From assembly GCA_949752745.1 (NCBI GenBank), contig OX457026.1:71985091-72049090 (forward strand): 64,000 nucleotides of DNA, given 5' to 3'. The translations under genes were made by a program, and so were the position numbers. Source of the stretch: Protula sp. h YS-2021 (lineage: Eukaryota; Annelida; Polychaeta; Sabellida; Serpulidae). Below the pieces are notes generated by a model. That model made no database searches. It saw only the letters and a list, made by a program, of their open reading frames with translations, and was not told the DNA's origin. Shown here piece after piece: positions 27,998-39,293 of the stretch (the first letter of the stretch is position 1; every line of letters begins with the position of its first letter).

Positions 27998-29638
27998 TAC
28001 CATCATCATCATCATTATTATTATCGTCACACATGGTTTAGTTTCCACTCTAACTTTTTATCACCCTTTTATAGTACGTTAAGATTAGCAGGCATTCAGG
28101 TCCCGCCTCCAGGATGAATGGATGTTTCTTGTAGTATAACATTGCAGCTTACCCTTCACACATTCTATTTGCAGATTAACATATGGTAAACTTCCATATA
28201 ATGAACCCTTTTGGGACTGAGAAAAAGGTTCATTTTGCCCAGGTATTTCCTACAGAGGGGTAAAATGTGGGAGAAAAAAATAGGTAATAAGTCTACAAAG
28301 TATGTTCCACCATTGGAAGTTGCTCCTCAATGAGAGGTGTTCTATAATGCAGGTTTTCCCAACTTTTTTACTTTTCCTGGGACATTTTAATATCTGCCTT
28401 GGACTAAATTGTACACATATTCCTAAACGTGTAGTGCTTTAAGTTGTCCAGATTGTGAAATAAAACTGAACACGACAATCGTAGATTGCACATCCCCCGC
28501 CGCGCTCATCTTCACTATGTGTATTATCTTCCCGTTATAGTAAACAACAAAGTCCAAATTGTGAAAAATTACTTTTTCTGAAGAAATCGAAAAATAACCT
28601 AACTTTGCAAAACTACATGTTATATATTTTCTACCTGTATGGTTTTATTGGTCTACGGTGAATAATAACAAAGATACAGCCTGGACAAACTTTTCTGAAA
28701 CACAACAAAGTCTAAATTGTGAAAAATCGCCAAAATTATATTTTTTGAAGAAATCGAAAAATAACATGACATTGCACAACTACACTTTATATACTTTCTA
28801 CCTGTGCGGTTTTATTTGTCTACCATAAATAGTAACAAAGATACAGCCTGGACAAACTTGTTCTGAAAAACGACAAAGTCCAAATTTTCCAAAATCGTCA
28901 AAATTAAATTCTTCTAAGAAATCGAAAAATAACTGACATTGCACAACTACACGTTATATACTTTCTTGCTGTAAGGTTTTATTAATCTCTGAGGAATAGT
29001 AACAAAGATACAGCCTGTACAAAGAGGATTGCGGGACGGACGGACGGACACGAGGCTTTCTAGATCCCCCGCCCTCGGCTAGGGCGGCGGGGGATAACAA
29101 TTCTACAATGTCACACGAATTCACATTTTGCTGAGTAAACTATTTTTAATACTAGTTCAGAGACCCCAGTAAAGGATGCAAAGTGTACCCTCGTTATAGC
29201 AACAAGGTTGTGATGGAGAAATTATATCGCTACATCCGATGTGTCGTAATAAACGATACGTTTGATGAGCGAAAAGCTTAACTGGGACCACAATGATGTC
29301 GCTGCCAGCGCTTTGTCGTTATAACCGACATACTATTCTTACATAATACATATTAATAAAACCCTTTACTCTATTCCTTAAGGTCAGCCATCTGATTACC
29401 TGGAAATTAAATTAACAGCTCCATTCGCCGTCCTTGGTGGGAAAAACTCCAAAGAAAAGAACGGGTCCTTCGAGGCGATTCTGTCGTGGACACGGTCGAT
29501 CAGACTGATATACTTGGTGGCCGGGAAGAACGAGACCGGTGTGCTGGGCCGGGACGATTCGTCCCCACTGCTGGCACAAGCGCCCGCACTCTCCTCATAT
29601 GACGGCTGCAGCCTCGTTTTAAACTTCAACTCCCGCAT
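19588..29638 (-). CDS. MTHFR: Methylenetetrahydrofolate reductase, 9 coding exons
   Basis: The gene encodes the flavoenzyme that reduces 5,10-methylene-THF to 5-methyl-THF for methionine synthesis. Exons: 29638-29400, 27318-27080, 26857-26741, 26292-26099, 25576-25010, 24738-24556, 21020-20922, 20438-20316 and 19860-19588. All phases agree and give 677 residues (human 656). The ATG is preceded by an in-frame TGA at 29674-29672. Residues 1-45 are Ser-rich and keep SSRPSTP, matching the phosphoregulatory region of vertebrate MTHFR. The catalytic barrel spans about 58-360, with catalytic Glu64 in [10 protein letters not shown]. The linker and SAM/SAH-binding regulatory domain follow to the C-terminus ([31 protein letters not shown]). 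The residue equivalent to human Ala222 is Ser225. A strong donor, CAG|GTAAGA, lies 17 bases before the stop at 19588, so an alternative last exon is possible. Intron 3 has a poor polypyrimidine tract at its acceptor. Confidence 0.96.
21021..24555. other. MTHFR: MTHFR intron 6 (3.5 kb)
   Basis: The largest MTHFR intron. It is AT-rich and lacks recognisable exons or full transposons. It contains a 30-bp tandem duplication at 23976-24036. The open frames here have no domain content. Confidence 0.7.
23976..24036. repeat. 30-bp tandem duplication
   Basis: Two adjacent copies of a 30-base unit starting AACTAAAGACGCTGTATTT, differing by one substitution and separated by one A. Confidence 0.9.
27437..27511. 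repeat. (TTC)n followed by (TTA)n
   Basis: About 18 TTC units run directly into about 7 TTA units. This is a homopurine/homopyrimidine mirror tract in MTHFR intron 1. On the minus (transcribed) strand it is GAA-rich. Confidence 0.95.
27578..27948. repeat. GACGTC palindrome-rich minisatellite
   Basis: Eight copies of the 6-bp palindrome GACGTC lie within 370 bases. Two longer units share 'GACGTCGGTTCCATTTCATA' (27770 and 27854, spacing 84). Confidence 0.8.
27964..28024. repeat. (ATC)n/(ATT)n microsatellite
   Basis: A trinucleotide run of CAT/ATC units with a few interruptions, ending in TTA units. Predicted Ser or His runs across it are artefacts. Confidence 0.95.
28492..29095. mobile_element. 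Pearl/HINE-like non-autonomous element
   Basis: The ends carry a perfect 12-bp inverted repeat: ATCCCCCGCCGC at 28492-28503 and its complement at 29084-29095. The core is three diverged tandem units with a 167-168 bp period (marker AAGAAATCGAAAAATAAC at about 28581, 28748 and 28916). A GGAC microsatellite (29032-29050) follows, then a GC-rich hairpin at 29064-29095 with a 3-base bulge. Inverted repeats, a tandem core, a tetranucleotide tract and a 3' hairpin match the described architecture of Helentron-associated elements such as bivalve pearl. There is no coding capacity. It lies in MTHFR intron 1. Confidence 0.7.
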
Positions 29639-31040
29639 GGTTTTGAGGAGAAGCTGCTCTTCAACTGCTGTTCAGCTGGTGTTTAAATCCTAAAACACAC
29701 GAGTTTGCCACATTTCTAGAAGAAGTCACAAGTCAATGTTTTCAGGCACATTATTTTTTTTTTATTTGGGCGTTTCCTGACTTTATTTTAGGGAAATGCA
29801 CAGCCGCCTCAAATTTTCAAGAATACGAAAATATTACTTAAAGTACGATATGAAAAGGGAACTAGACCTATGATCTAAAACTATAATAGCTGTTGACAAA
29901 AGTCTAAATTACTTCAAACTTTTCTTCATTAAAAATAAAATTTTTCCACTGAGATGCATTACAATAGTCGCGTCTCTAGGAAGAAAAGAGTGTATACGAA
30001 TTAAACATTAAAACAAAGTACCATGTTCATAGCAGGACACCATATGCCGGTTGACTCGTATACGCGAAACCGCAGACAAAGCAATCAGACCTCAACGAAG
30101 ATGACTTATAAGATGTTTTCCCCTTAGCTGGTGTCTGTTCCTGATACATCGAGGCCAAAACACTTTTACTGTGTGTGTTATTCATGTACTAAGTGGGTTA
30201 TTGTTTCCGCGAGGCCTTGTTTTTTTGTGTTTGTGTGTGTGTGTTTTTTTTTTTTTTCAAGTAGACGAGATGGCCAAGCGGTTAAGGCGATGAACTGCTG
30301 CTCTATCCGGCTATGCCTGCGCGGGTTCGAATTTTTGTCAAGTGTTTAACATTTCGCTAGCGAAGTGAGGTTCTAGTTTAAAGTAAAATTATGGCAAACA
30401 AATAACAACTCACATATGTTTTCGTCATTTACAAAACAAGGCACTATAGTCAAAGTTAGTCTATTCCGATACAGACTAACTTAGATTAAGGACAATTCAA
30501 CTTGATTCTCTACAGATTTCAATTAGACTGAGCCTCAAAAGTCTATTCCGGAATAAACCGACTTTGTCGAGTGCCTAATTTCGCCTTAAACAAAACATTA
30601 CGTAGATACTTATTTGCTTGATTTATTCTTATTTTAAACAAAAGAATATTATACGAGGAAAAAACTTTACAGCAATGTCTTTCACAGCCAGCGACAACCT
30701 GGGCAAAACATTAGGTTCGAAATACAACAGAAACTTGTCATTGCCAATATCAAAATCTAACACTTTAAGTAGACTGTGCGTACACTCCAATTTAAATATC
30801 TAAATATTCCAGTAGAATATCCGTATAGTCCAATATCAATTGCTACCTCTTTCAGTAGACTATCCGTGCAGTGCATTATAAATAGCCACCTCCTTCACTG
30901 GATTATCCGGTCCAACATCAACAGTTGAGACCCACTGTGTTGACACGGCTAAGGCACAGGGAATTTACCTGACCAGTTTTTTACTTGCGGCTACGTCGTT
31001 ATACCGATCAAGTACACAGCCATCCAGCAAAGAAGAATAA
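29639..31040. other. MTHFR upstream region
   Basis: The MTHFR promoter and 5' UTR (minus strand) are expected directly right of 29638. The 36 bases upstream of the ATG are in frame back to a TGA. No TATA box is convincing. Poly-T and GT-rich tracts lie at 30220-30257. A tRNA-like sequence follows. Confidence 0.5.
30264..30339 (+). pseudogene. tRNA-Ser-like sequence, degenerate
   Basis: It begins GACGAGA and has a good A box region (TGGCCAAGCGGTTAAGG), an anticodon-loop-like CTGCTGC (GCT, serine) and a good B box (GGTTCGAAT). It is about 76 bases, shorter than a normal tRNA-Ser. The anticodon stem, T stem and acceptor stem are mismatched, so it is not a functional tRNA. It is either a pseudogene or the head of a tRNA-derived SINE. 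Confidence 0.6.
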
Positions 31041-31776
31041 GGTAAATAATGAGAACCAGGTTTTGACTGGTTTTTCAAAACCCAAGGGCGAAGCCCGCAG
31101 GTTTTGAATATCCAGTCAAACCTGTGTTCGAATTATTTACCGTTTTTCAATCATTAGTAGGGAACTTTCTCCAAGCAAGAAGTGGTCAGTCAAAACCCCC
31201 CTTTGTTCGCCTGCGAAACTTTGGACAAATGCTAATTCAATTAATAAGTGCGAAATACACCAAAAGCTGCCTTCACGTTATAAAAAGTTGACGTAGAATC
31301 AATTTCATCGACTTTTCTAACAGGCGGCCAAACGGCTAACAACAAAATGGATAATACATAAGATATTGAAAATGGTGCTGATTTTGTCAGTTTTTTTATG
31401 GCGACTTAACACAGGTTCTAAATCAAAGTGATAGTGCTGATTCCACGGACATTTTTATATCACAAATCGAAACAAATCAAGAAAATGTAAATTGTGACGA
31501 TTCACTGGACAAAATTCTGTCACAAATCGATACCGAGGGGAAAAATGATAAACCCGAGAGTGACCGCTGTCTTGACCTGATCGACACAAATATATTTGAA
31601 AACGACACGGAAAATGAGTATCCAAAGTTTGAAGATAACAGTGACTGTGAGGAAAGTACAAGATTTCGTTTCGTGTCGGAGGAAGAGGCATGTGTAAATA
31701 AAAATCAAAATCAAACGGTTTTCTTTTTTATAGCCTCGATTTCAAACAGGTTTTGACTTAGAAATCAAAACCTGTT
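31041..31776 (+). mobile_element. Hairpin-bounded element with Crypton-like coding remnant
   Basis: The left end (31041-31141) is a long imperfect hairpin with outer stem GGTAAATAAT and inner AACCAGGTTTTGACTGG. The right end (31745-31776) is a perfect 12-bp hairpin, AACAGGTTTTGA. Both share CAGGTTTTGA. Between them, the plus-strand frame from about 31384 to 31756 is open without an ATG. It is acidic and contains DSLDKILSQID and TRFRFVSEEEA. These resemble the acidic N-termini of Crypton/tyrosine-recombinase-related proteins of marine invertebrates ('RF..VSEEE'). The catalytic recombinase is absent, so this is a truncated or non-autonomous copy. The assignment is tentative. Confidence 0.45.
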
Positions 31777-32258
31777 ACAACAATAGAAAGTGACCTACTT
31801 ATGATTGAATCCTTGTTGAAAAGTTTTGAAGAATCAACCTTAATCTTACGTGTTGTCACAACAGTTAAGTTGGATGAAAGGTTATGAATGTCATTAAAGG
31901 AATTGCGTTTATCCACCGAAGCCAGGTGCGGACAAAGCTGAAGAGCTGACGACATAGGGAAGCGTAAAGAAAGAAGGGGGAGGGGAGGGGGGAGTCTCAG
32001 ACACTATATAACCCACCTTATCACCTCGTGAAGTTAATGTGGATGAATCCAAATCTTTCAAGGAGCAAAAAAAGAATTACAAAGAAAAAATATCCAGTTA
32101 TCATTTAGATATTTAAAAATTGTCTATCCATTCAACTTTTCGTTAAAAAATGCTATTTTCATGTTGGCTCGGGACCCCGCGTCCGAGACTATGAAGGCCC
32201 GAACGGCCTCCGAAAATAATCTTAAGAGAATGCGATGCGAATTTTTCACGACAGCTCA

Positions 32259-32259
<1 letters not shown>
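31777..32259. other. No gene recognised
   Basis: AT-rich sequence with a short GA-rich stretch at about 31969-31992. I see no supported feature. Confidence 0.5.

Positions 32260-32337
<78 letters not shown>
32260..32337. repeat. (TA)n microsatellite, ~39 units
   Basis: A TA run of about 78 bases. Confidence 0.97.
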
Positions 32338-32340
<3 letters not shown>

Positions 32341-33335
32341 CACGACGGAGCGCTGGCGTAGTCTGAGCGTGCATTTTAAATGGCTAAGCAGAGCTAGACA
32401 TTAAAGCCTGACCGACCTGCCTAGGTAGTTAAAATCTCGGGTCAGACAAGTAGCTCCTGGCCGACTGGGCAGGTAGCTTTCTGGGTGAATGGTTCTGGTG
32501 ATCCGGCAAGTACTAAGTTTAGTCTGGCAGGCAGATCTCTTAACTTGACTGCCGGACCGGGCAGGTGTTAAAAAAAGAATGCAGTGGGCATTGTACCCAG
32601 CTGCCAAGTGAAAACATTACAAAGGTGAAAGGATTTGGTCGGCCTCGTGGCCAAGATGCCTATCAAAAGTACTCACAATGACCTCCATTTTTTTTTTTTT
32701 TGTCAATAACTAAGTTCGAGTGAAAATCGAAAATTGCGGCTTATCTGTAATTGAGCAAAGGTCAAAATAAAAAGGATGTGCAGCTACCCACTGCGATAGG
32801 TCATCGATACATTCATAGCAAAAAAAAATAGAACCGAATTATCATGAAGGGAGTAACTGCCGGCGATGGACGGATAGACAGACAGGCTGTCAACACCAAA
32901 TCTACAGTGCCCCATCAGGGTTAAAGCTCCGTTTAGGGGCTCAAGAGCATATTTGTGTGTGCATTTATTTATTTTGTCAACGAGAAAAAAGTCTTGTTTT
33001 TTATTTAAAATAATTATTTTTTTATTTTAGTAACCAGAAGATAAGATACAAGTTTATTTTCCCCTCGCCTGATTTACATATTCCATATTTCACTTCCATT
33101 CTTTCATTTCGATAAATTTGAAAAGCGCTACGACTGGGGGGAGCAAAGGCGTGGTTACTCGCAAACACTAGGTTACAGGGGGGGGGGGGGGGCTTGACGA
33201 AAAGAGAGAGAGATAGAGAGAGTTCATTGGTTTGGATGGGGCATATAAATTGCAACTGCGACAATGTTGAAAGGACAATTACACGGTCTCGAATTAGAAG
33301 TTAAAAGGGAAATAATTTGTAAAAAAAAAAAAAAA
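32338..33335. other. Intergenic with degenerate repeats
   Basis: Bases 32410-32570 contain repeated CTGGCAGGTAG-like segments, possibly an old minisatellite. Near 32868-32895 there is a GGAC/GACA microsatellite-like tract followed by a short palindrome, possibly another pearl-type tail. A G-run of 14 lies at about 33178-33192. No gene is seen. Confidence 0.5.
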
Positions 33336-33372
33336 AAGAGAGAGAGCTAGAGAGAGAGAGAGAGAGAGAGAA
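33336..33372. repeat. (GA)n purine tract
   Basis: A GA dinucleotide run directly after a 15-base A run. Confidence 0.9.
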
Positions 33373-33428
33373 ATACAAAGAAAAGAAAAAATAAGAAAAA
33401 TAAAAATGAATTATGGGAATTGTACTAT

Positions 33429-33500
33429 TGGGGAATTGTTGGGGGGGGGGGATTGTCGGGGGAAGGGGGAGAATTGACTGGGGGAATTGTCTGGGGGGAA
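33429..33500 (+). other. G-rich cluster, quadruplex-prone
   Basis: Repeated GGGGAATTGT-like units with runs of 4-12 G (plus strand). Four or more G-tracts lie within 70 bases. Confidence 0.7.
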
Positions 33501-36022
33501 CTGTCCTGTTCCCGTTCTCGAATACATATAAGAGCCAACTGGGGACATGTTCACCCGACCGGCCGGTCTTTTTTACCTCCACTTTATTAACTTTTTTATT
33601 ACCCAGCGAATCTAGTGGATTCATTCCATGAAACAGAAAAGATCAAGAAATATGGGAGGAAGGTATCTTTCACATAAAAAAAGATGGCAGTACTACCCCC
33701 CCCCCCCCCCCCCCCTTTCCTTACAGAAGGTCCTCAAAGAACGGGGTTGTCGATTTAGAAAGATGCAAGGACATGTGGCCTAATACCGCCGAAAACTAAA
33801 AGGTCATTAAGCCCCCCTCTCCCACCTCCCTTCCTCTCATCATATTATTGTTGTTTTGTGCATCACCAAAAAAAAGTGTACATGTCCTAAAGAAAAGAAA
33901 AAAAAATGGGTAAGAGCGTTGAATAAAAAAAAACCGAAGAATACTTTTTTTAAAAAAGCATTAATTGGCTTGTATTATTATTATTTTCTTCTAAATGATA
34001 TTATTCTAATAATGTCACTGACAACTAAAACAGCAAAACTTAAATTTCTTTTCTTCTCGTAACGGTCGAGTAACACAATAATTAATATAAAATAATCTAA
34101 ATTCAAAAATTCATCATAAAATATTTTCTTGGATTTCCAAGTTACCACGGATAGGGCCTATCCACTATTGATGGCACCCGATCTATATCATGATTTCATG
34201 GCTATGATAACCCAGATATGAAAAAAAAATAATTACATCAAGAAAAACCATTTTTACGTTAAAAAAAGGTGAGTTTAAAGATAATATTCTTTGAACAAAA
34301 ACATGCTGAAAGACCTGTGTAAGGTTCATTTCAACATCAACTGCTTGAAGAACAATCGCAGTTAAGGAACACAAGACTTGCTTACCTTTGATTTGCTTCA
34401 ATTGACAACAAAAAATAAAACTGTCAATGGAAACTTCTATCCAGCCCGAGCTTTCACTCTTGTGAACTTGACCAGAAAGAGAACTGACTGATGCAGTGTG
34501 TGTGGTACTTATAGTGGCGAACAGCCAATCAAACTCTCTGTTACATTGCTATTTGCAAATAAGAAAGCGTGTGAGCTTACCACGTGCAAAACGCATGGAA
34601 CAATTTTCCAGTGTTTTCAAAAACGTATAGACTGTAATTTTTAAATGTTTATCGCGTTCACAGTATAAAAGTTTTTGACTTCACCACGGAATAGAACAAA
34701 ACAAACCGGATGCACTTTGGGAAAGTGGGAAATCATTCTTAAACCATGGTTGAACCTGGCATCTGTTCAGACAGTGGTTTAATTGGGTTTAGTTGAGTCT
34801 GCGTGGCTTTCATTAATCTGGCTGTGTCTTGTTCATGCAGAAGGATTAAAAGGTATGGTTGAACCAAACCTGTTTAAGTCACTGAATAACAGGAGTATTA
34901 ATCGGCCATTTAAATATAATTAGCTAAAAGACCTTTTCTAAAGGCCTTTGTTGTCTAAGGTGATAAGACCAAAAGAACTACTAATGGTTCTTTTCGGGGA
35001 ATAGAGGGATATAGAGGGAACTTAAAAAAAATACGTTTAAAGAAATCGATTTATTTAAACGTAATAACAACACAGGTTTTACGTTTTAATAGCTCTCTCA
35101 GATTGGTGATGTATCGATTTGCCTCTTCTTTTCAGATAACTATTTATATCGGAAGCAAAGGTTATTACTGCCTCATAATATTCAAGTGTTAAATTAAGCC
35201 GTTTTGTATTACCTGGGTTGTGACTTCGGTAATCTGTGCCATTTCTGAAGACTGCAATTATCAATTACATACATCAGCTCTAATTTATTAATAGAGTTAG
35301 TGTAATATACATCTATAGCTACGTCGTATGAGTACATTGTAAGACCGTAAGTACAGTATTACATGTGACAGAGGATGAAGGGTTTCTATTGAATGATCAG
35401 ATCTAGAAGGAGCGGGAGTAAAACGCATGATAATAATAAACAGTAGATCTAGTAAAAAAAGCACCACAAGGAACCGTTTTCAGTGAGTATAAGGTGGAAA
35501 AAGAAATTTAAAAACTAGACGGTCAGGAAATAATAGAAACACCAACAAACAATAGATTTCCTTTTGATTCTTTGACCACGTAAAACACAGAACAGAATTT
35601 AATCGATTTGGGTTGTATAAAACTTCCCTAACAATGACAGTTGTTTGGTTCTAGCATACTCGCACAATTTTGTATCTGGTTCACTAAGAACGCATTTCTA
35701 TTAGAAAATTTCTGGAAACCTTTGGGTAATTGCTTGCTTTGTATGCCTGTGCTATGAGCCGCATAAATCTGGAAACATGTCTATATGTCAGATGACTACA
35801 TTGATCATGTGACTCATGTTCGTGTCAAAATAAATAAATAAAATAAATGTTACTGCAGAACGCAGGGGCTTTGGAAGAACAACATAAAATTTTTTCTAAT
35901 TATTTTAACTTAAAGTATCCGACAAAAATGATTTCAGACCTTATTTTAGCTGGGTGAGCTTCCAAACTACCAGTGTGTTGAGCGATAATATACATTCGTT
36001 AGCTCGTAGTCAGCTCTTCCTT
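33501..36022. other. Intergenic, no gene recognised
   Basis: It contains a C-run at about 33697-33715, AT-rich sequence and scattered A/T homopolymers. I cannot support an exon on either strand. Confidence 0.5.
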
Positions 36023-36835
36023 TAGTCTTAGATGACTCGTGCGGTCTTCCTATGACAGCAAGAGTCATAGTTCCTACAATAGGAATGTCATTGATGTCAA
36101 TTTTCAAATCCCGGCGCACGACTCGGGCTAACGGCGTTATTTTAGAAAGGGTGCATCACATACGAGTAAATGGCCCAATTATAAATTATGGCGCACATAT
36201 TTTATGGTCAGATAACAATTTTTTACTGAGAAAAATATGTGTTTTCTTGAGATCAGGATATCGAATCCTTCATTTTCGCCCACAACATCAGTGAATACAC
36301 AGTTGCAAAACCACGCTTTACTCTAGTTTGGAGTTTCGCTGAGGTCGAAAATAATGCGCCAGGGTACTTCTCAGTGTGCTTTTAAAGAAAAAGCCCGCCA
36401 GTTCGAGCTTCGGTGTCCTTAAACGTGCGCCGAAAGATCAATTTTCGAGGCTCTGGATCTTTCTAGCAGGCTTTTTTTTAAAGCACGCTGAGAAGTACCC
36501 TTGCGCATTATTTTCGACCTCAGCGAAACTCCCAAACAAGAGTAAAGCGTGGTTTTGCAACTGTGGATTCACTGTTGTTATGGGCGATAATGAGGGATTC
36601 GATATCCTGATCTCAAGAAAACACATATTTTTCTCAGTAAAAAATTGTTATCTGACCATAAAACTTGTGCGCCATAATTTATAATTAGGCCATTTATATG
36701 ATGCACTCCATCTAAAATGACGCCGTTGGCCCCAGTCGTGCGCCGAGATTTGAAAATTGACATCAATGTCATTTCTTATTATAGGAACTATGACTCTTGC
36801 TGTCATAGCAAGACCACAAGAGTCATCTAGGACTA
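36023..36835. mobile_element. Foldback element with ~375-bp inverted arms
   Basis: The left arm (36023-36398) and right arm (36465-36835) are inverted copies with scattered substitutions and indels, separated by a 66-base loop. Outer ends read TAGTCTTAGATGACTC and its complement. Inner ends read GGGTACTTCTCAGTGTGC and its complement. There is no coding capacity. Diverged single-arm relatives lie at 45070-45150 and 47845-48280, so it belongs to a dispersed family. Confidence 0.9.
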
Positions 36836-37640
36836 TGTATTTTAATGTCCGTATACTGGGAAGTTGCTGTGTTTTGTATCAGCAATGTTTGGTTATACCT
36901 CTTCTATCGGTGGTATGTATTTGTTCACGTGTAAGTTGAGGGATATTTCCCTAAAATCATTAAAAACCCATAATTTTGTCCCAATTACTGTCTCATCCTT
37001 GTATATATAGTTCATGCAGTATGTACCCTGTGTGCACCCAAGGCCACATTTTTCATGCCTTGTGTTTCTTAAAATTATACATTAAAGGTGAAAAAAAAAA
37101 CAGGCATCGGCAAGCTGTCAAATGTTTTGTTTATCTTCCGGGTTTGTTCTACCCAGCACGCCATTCGACCGTAGTTATAAAATGGCTGACTTCTGTAGGA
37201 ATCTGTCGATTCTGTATATATCCGTTTACACTGTAGGCCCATTGGAGATTCCGCGAAAATAATAATCAGTAAGTTGGGGGGGGGGGGCTACTTTTTGTAA
37301 TATATGTCCGCTCTGTATTTATACATAACACGTCGATCTCCTCAGAGGTCATCTGTTTTATAACAACGCCTCATTGTTTCCGCATAAATTTACGCATGCG
37401 CATGAGAGGAAAACAAAAGATGTCTGCCTGTGGGAATTTGTGGTTATTGCTAGAACTTTTTTTTTTTTTGTTTTTAGGGAATTTTATTGTGCACAGCCAT
37501 ATTCGAGTATGCGCTGCGTGGGCATAGACAATAAGGAGCACTCACAATACAATATATATATGCATCTTTCACAAACGCGACGTTTTCTAACAATAACTTT
37601 GCTTATCAAAAATCACGATTATGACGGAAACAAACAAACA
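36836..37640. other. Intergenic with repeat fragment
   Basis: Bases 37245-37375 match 9348-9470 beside the BEL element. A G-run of 13 lies at 37278-37290 and poly-T at about 37459. No gene is seen. Confidence 0.55.
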
Positions 37641-37671
37641 TAGCAACTTATAAATGAGTCTCGATCATCTA

Positions 37672-38322
37672 TCAATATATCAAATCCGCTTCTAAGTTTG
37701 AAAACACTTCGCCAAAATAGGTCCATTTTAATTTTAATTTATCTTCAGGTAATGTTTGCATGCCTGCGTAATATCGTAGTTTTGCGTTTCTAATAAACAC
37801 GTTCTCGTGAAAATTTTCCTCATTGACCCTAAACTGATATATATGGTATTTTATTAACAAAGAGAGGTTATCCTCTGTAATATTATCTTTTCCAAGTAAA
37901 AAATCCAATTTCTCAAAATTAAAAGAATTTAGCTTCAATATGCTTAAGCATCTTCTTATAATTTCTCTGGCTTTTTGACAGTCCCAAAAGAAGTGTATTA
38001 TCGTATCCGAGGTGTTACAGTACTTACATGCATCGGATTCTAAAATTTTCCAGTCCTTTTTCTTCTTGTTAGTTGGTATTATATTATGAATGAGTTTCAA
38101 TTGCAGGGCCAAAAGATAGGTTTCTTTAGTGCATTTTCTGCAAAGTAGCAAGCTACGTAGAATCCGTGATTCTTCTAGCATACCTGCATTCGCCCAGAAC
38201 ACAATACTCACCGGAGGCTCTACAATTTTATTTCTCAAGACCATGTGGTAATCTTTACACTTAGCTTTCTTTATGTTGATTAACGAGTCACGTATCTTAA
38301 AAATTGGGTCAGAGCAATCCAC
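37672..38322 (-). pseudogene. LINE ORF2 C-terminal Cys-rich region
   Basis: A 216-codon frame with LLLCRKCTKET, then CKYCNTSDTIIHFFWDC, the zinc-binding CCHC-like motif (zf-RVT type) at the C-terminus of L1/Tx1 ORF2 proteins. It is linked to the upstream segment by a frame change near 38450. The stop at 37674-37672 is probably the natural end of ORF2. Confidence 0.85.
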
Positions 38323-38442
38323 TTTATAATTATCTGTAATGTATCTATTGTTTTCTCTGTTTTAACCATTTGCCGATATATATTTTAAGACCATCGCACA
38401 GTAAAAAATTGACACGCAAGTCATATCTAGCTTGGAGCTCTG

Positions 38443-39293
38443 TCAACGAAAAAACACTTTTTTATCTTTACTTAATAGGTCCTTAATATACAGTATGACT
38501 TTTTCGTGCCAGTGCTTCCAGTAGAGTGACCTGCCGTCAATTGTTATTTCTTTATTGTTCCATAATACACCACTGTATCGGTCTTGGTTATGCAATTCAC
38601 TAAAATAGAGTAACATCTCTTTATAAAAGGAGGATATTTGAAGACTTCCAGCGTCGAAATTCGAGTGCAAAATAAGGGGCAATCCCCCGTATTCGTCAAA
38701 TTCACTATGTATTATGGCATTGCTAACGTTTTTAACCCACAGTCTAGACAACCATGCCAACCTTAATGATTTTTGCATAACAATTAAATCTGGTGATCGA
38801 ATACCCCCTGCATCAAAGTCCCCGATCAAGGATTTATGCTTGATCTTACTGGGTTTATTGGACCACATGAAAGCATTTATCAACGACTGGGCCCGGGCCA
38901 GATCTGCGTGTGCACAAGAGACGTTGCTCAAGCTGTATATTAAATTTGACATTCTCATAGTTTTAGATATGTTAACTTTCCCCAGCAGTGTAAGACCCCT
39001 CTGACTCCATAAATTCAAACGTGTTGCAAGTTTTGTTATCTTATCCAAAATGTTTACTTTGTTACACTTTTCCGTTGCATGACCTACTTCGATACCCAGC
39101 GTATTGAAGCTACCCGAAGCAACCTTTAAATTAAAAACAGGCTCCGGTTTTGTTCGCCATGGCCCTATATATACCAGCAGAGATTTTTCTATGTTAACTT
39201 TCAAACCGGAATATCTCGGAAACGCCTCGTAAGCTGTAACACATAACCGAGAGAGCACACGTCTTTTAATAAACACGTTGCGTCATCTGCAAA
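38443..39293 (-). pseudogene. LINE ORF2: RT motif C to thumb region
   Basis: It begins with the RT active-site FADD (39293-39282), one frame off from the preceding palm segment. It continues through YSGLKVNIEKS, then LGIEVG and LNLWSQRGLTLLGKVNI, typical of L1/Tx1 elements after the active site. The frame ends at 38443 after a frame change in a T-rich run. Confidence 0.85.

Larger units (their letters stand above)
27319..29399. other. MTHFR: MTHFR intron 1 (2.1 kb), repeat-rich
   Basis: The intron holds microsatellites, a GACGTC palindrome cluster (27578-27948) and a pearl/HINE-like element (28492-29095), listed separately. Nothing else is recognised. Confidence 0.7.

Noticed and set aside
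27144..28117. Ser-, Phe- and His-run protein frames
   Set aside because: Translation of TTC and ATC microsatellites in MTHFR intron 1.
17215..29095. CRISPR-like regular repeats
   Set aside because: Repeat units are ~160 bp, diverged, and without unique spacers; they are tandem cores of transposable elements in an animal genome.
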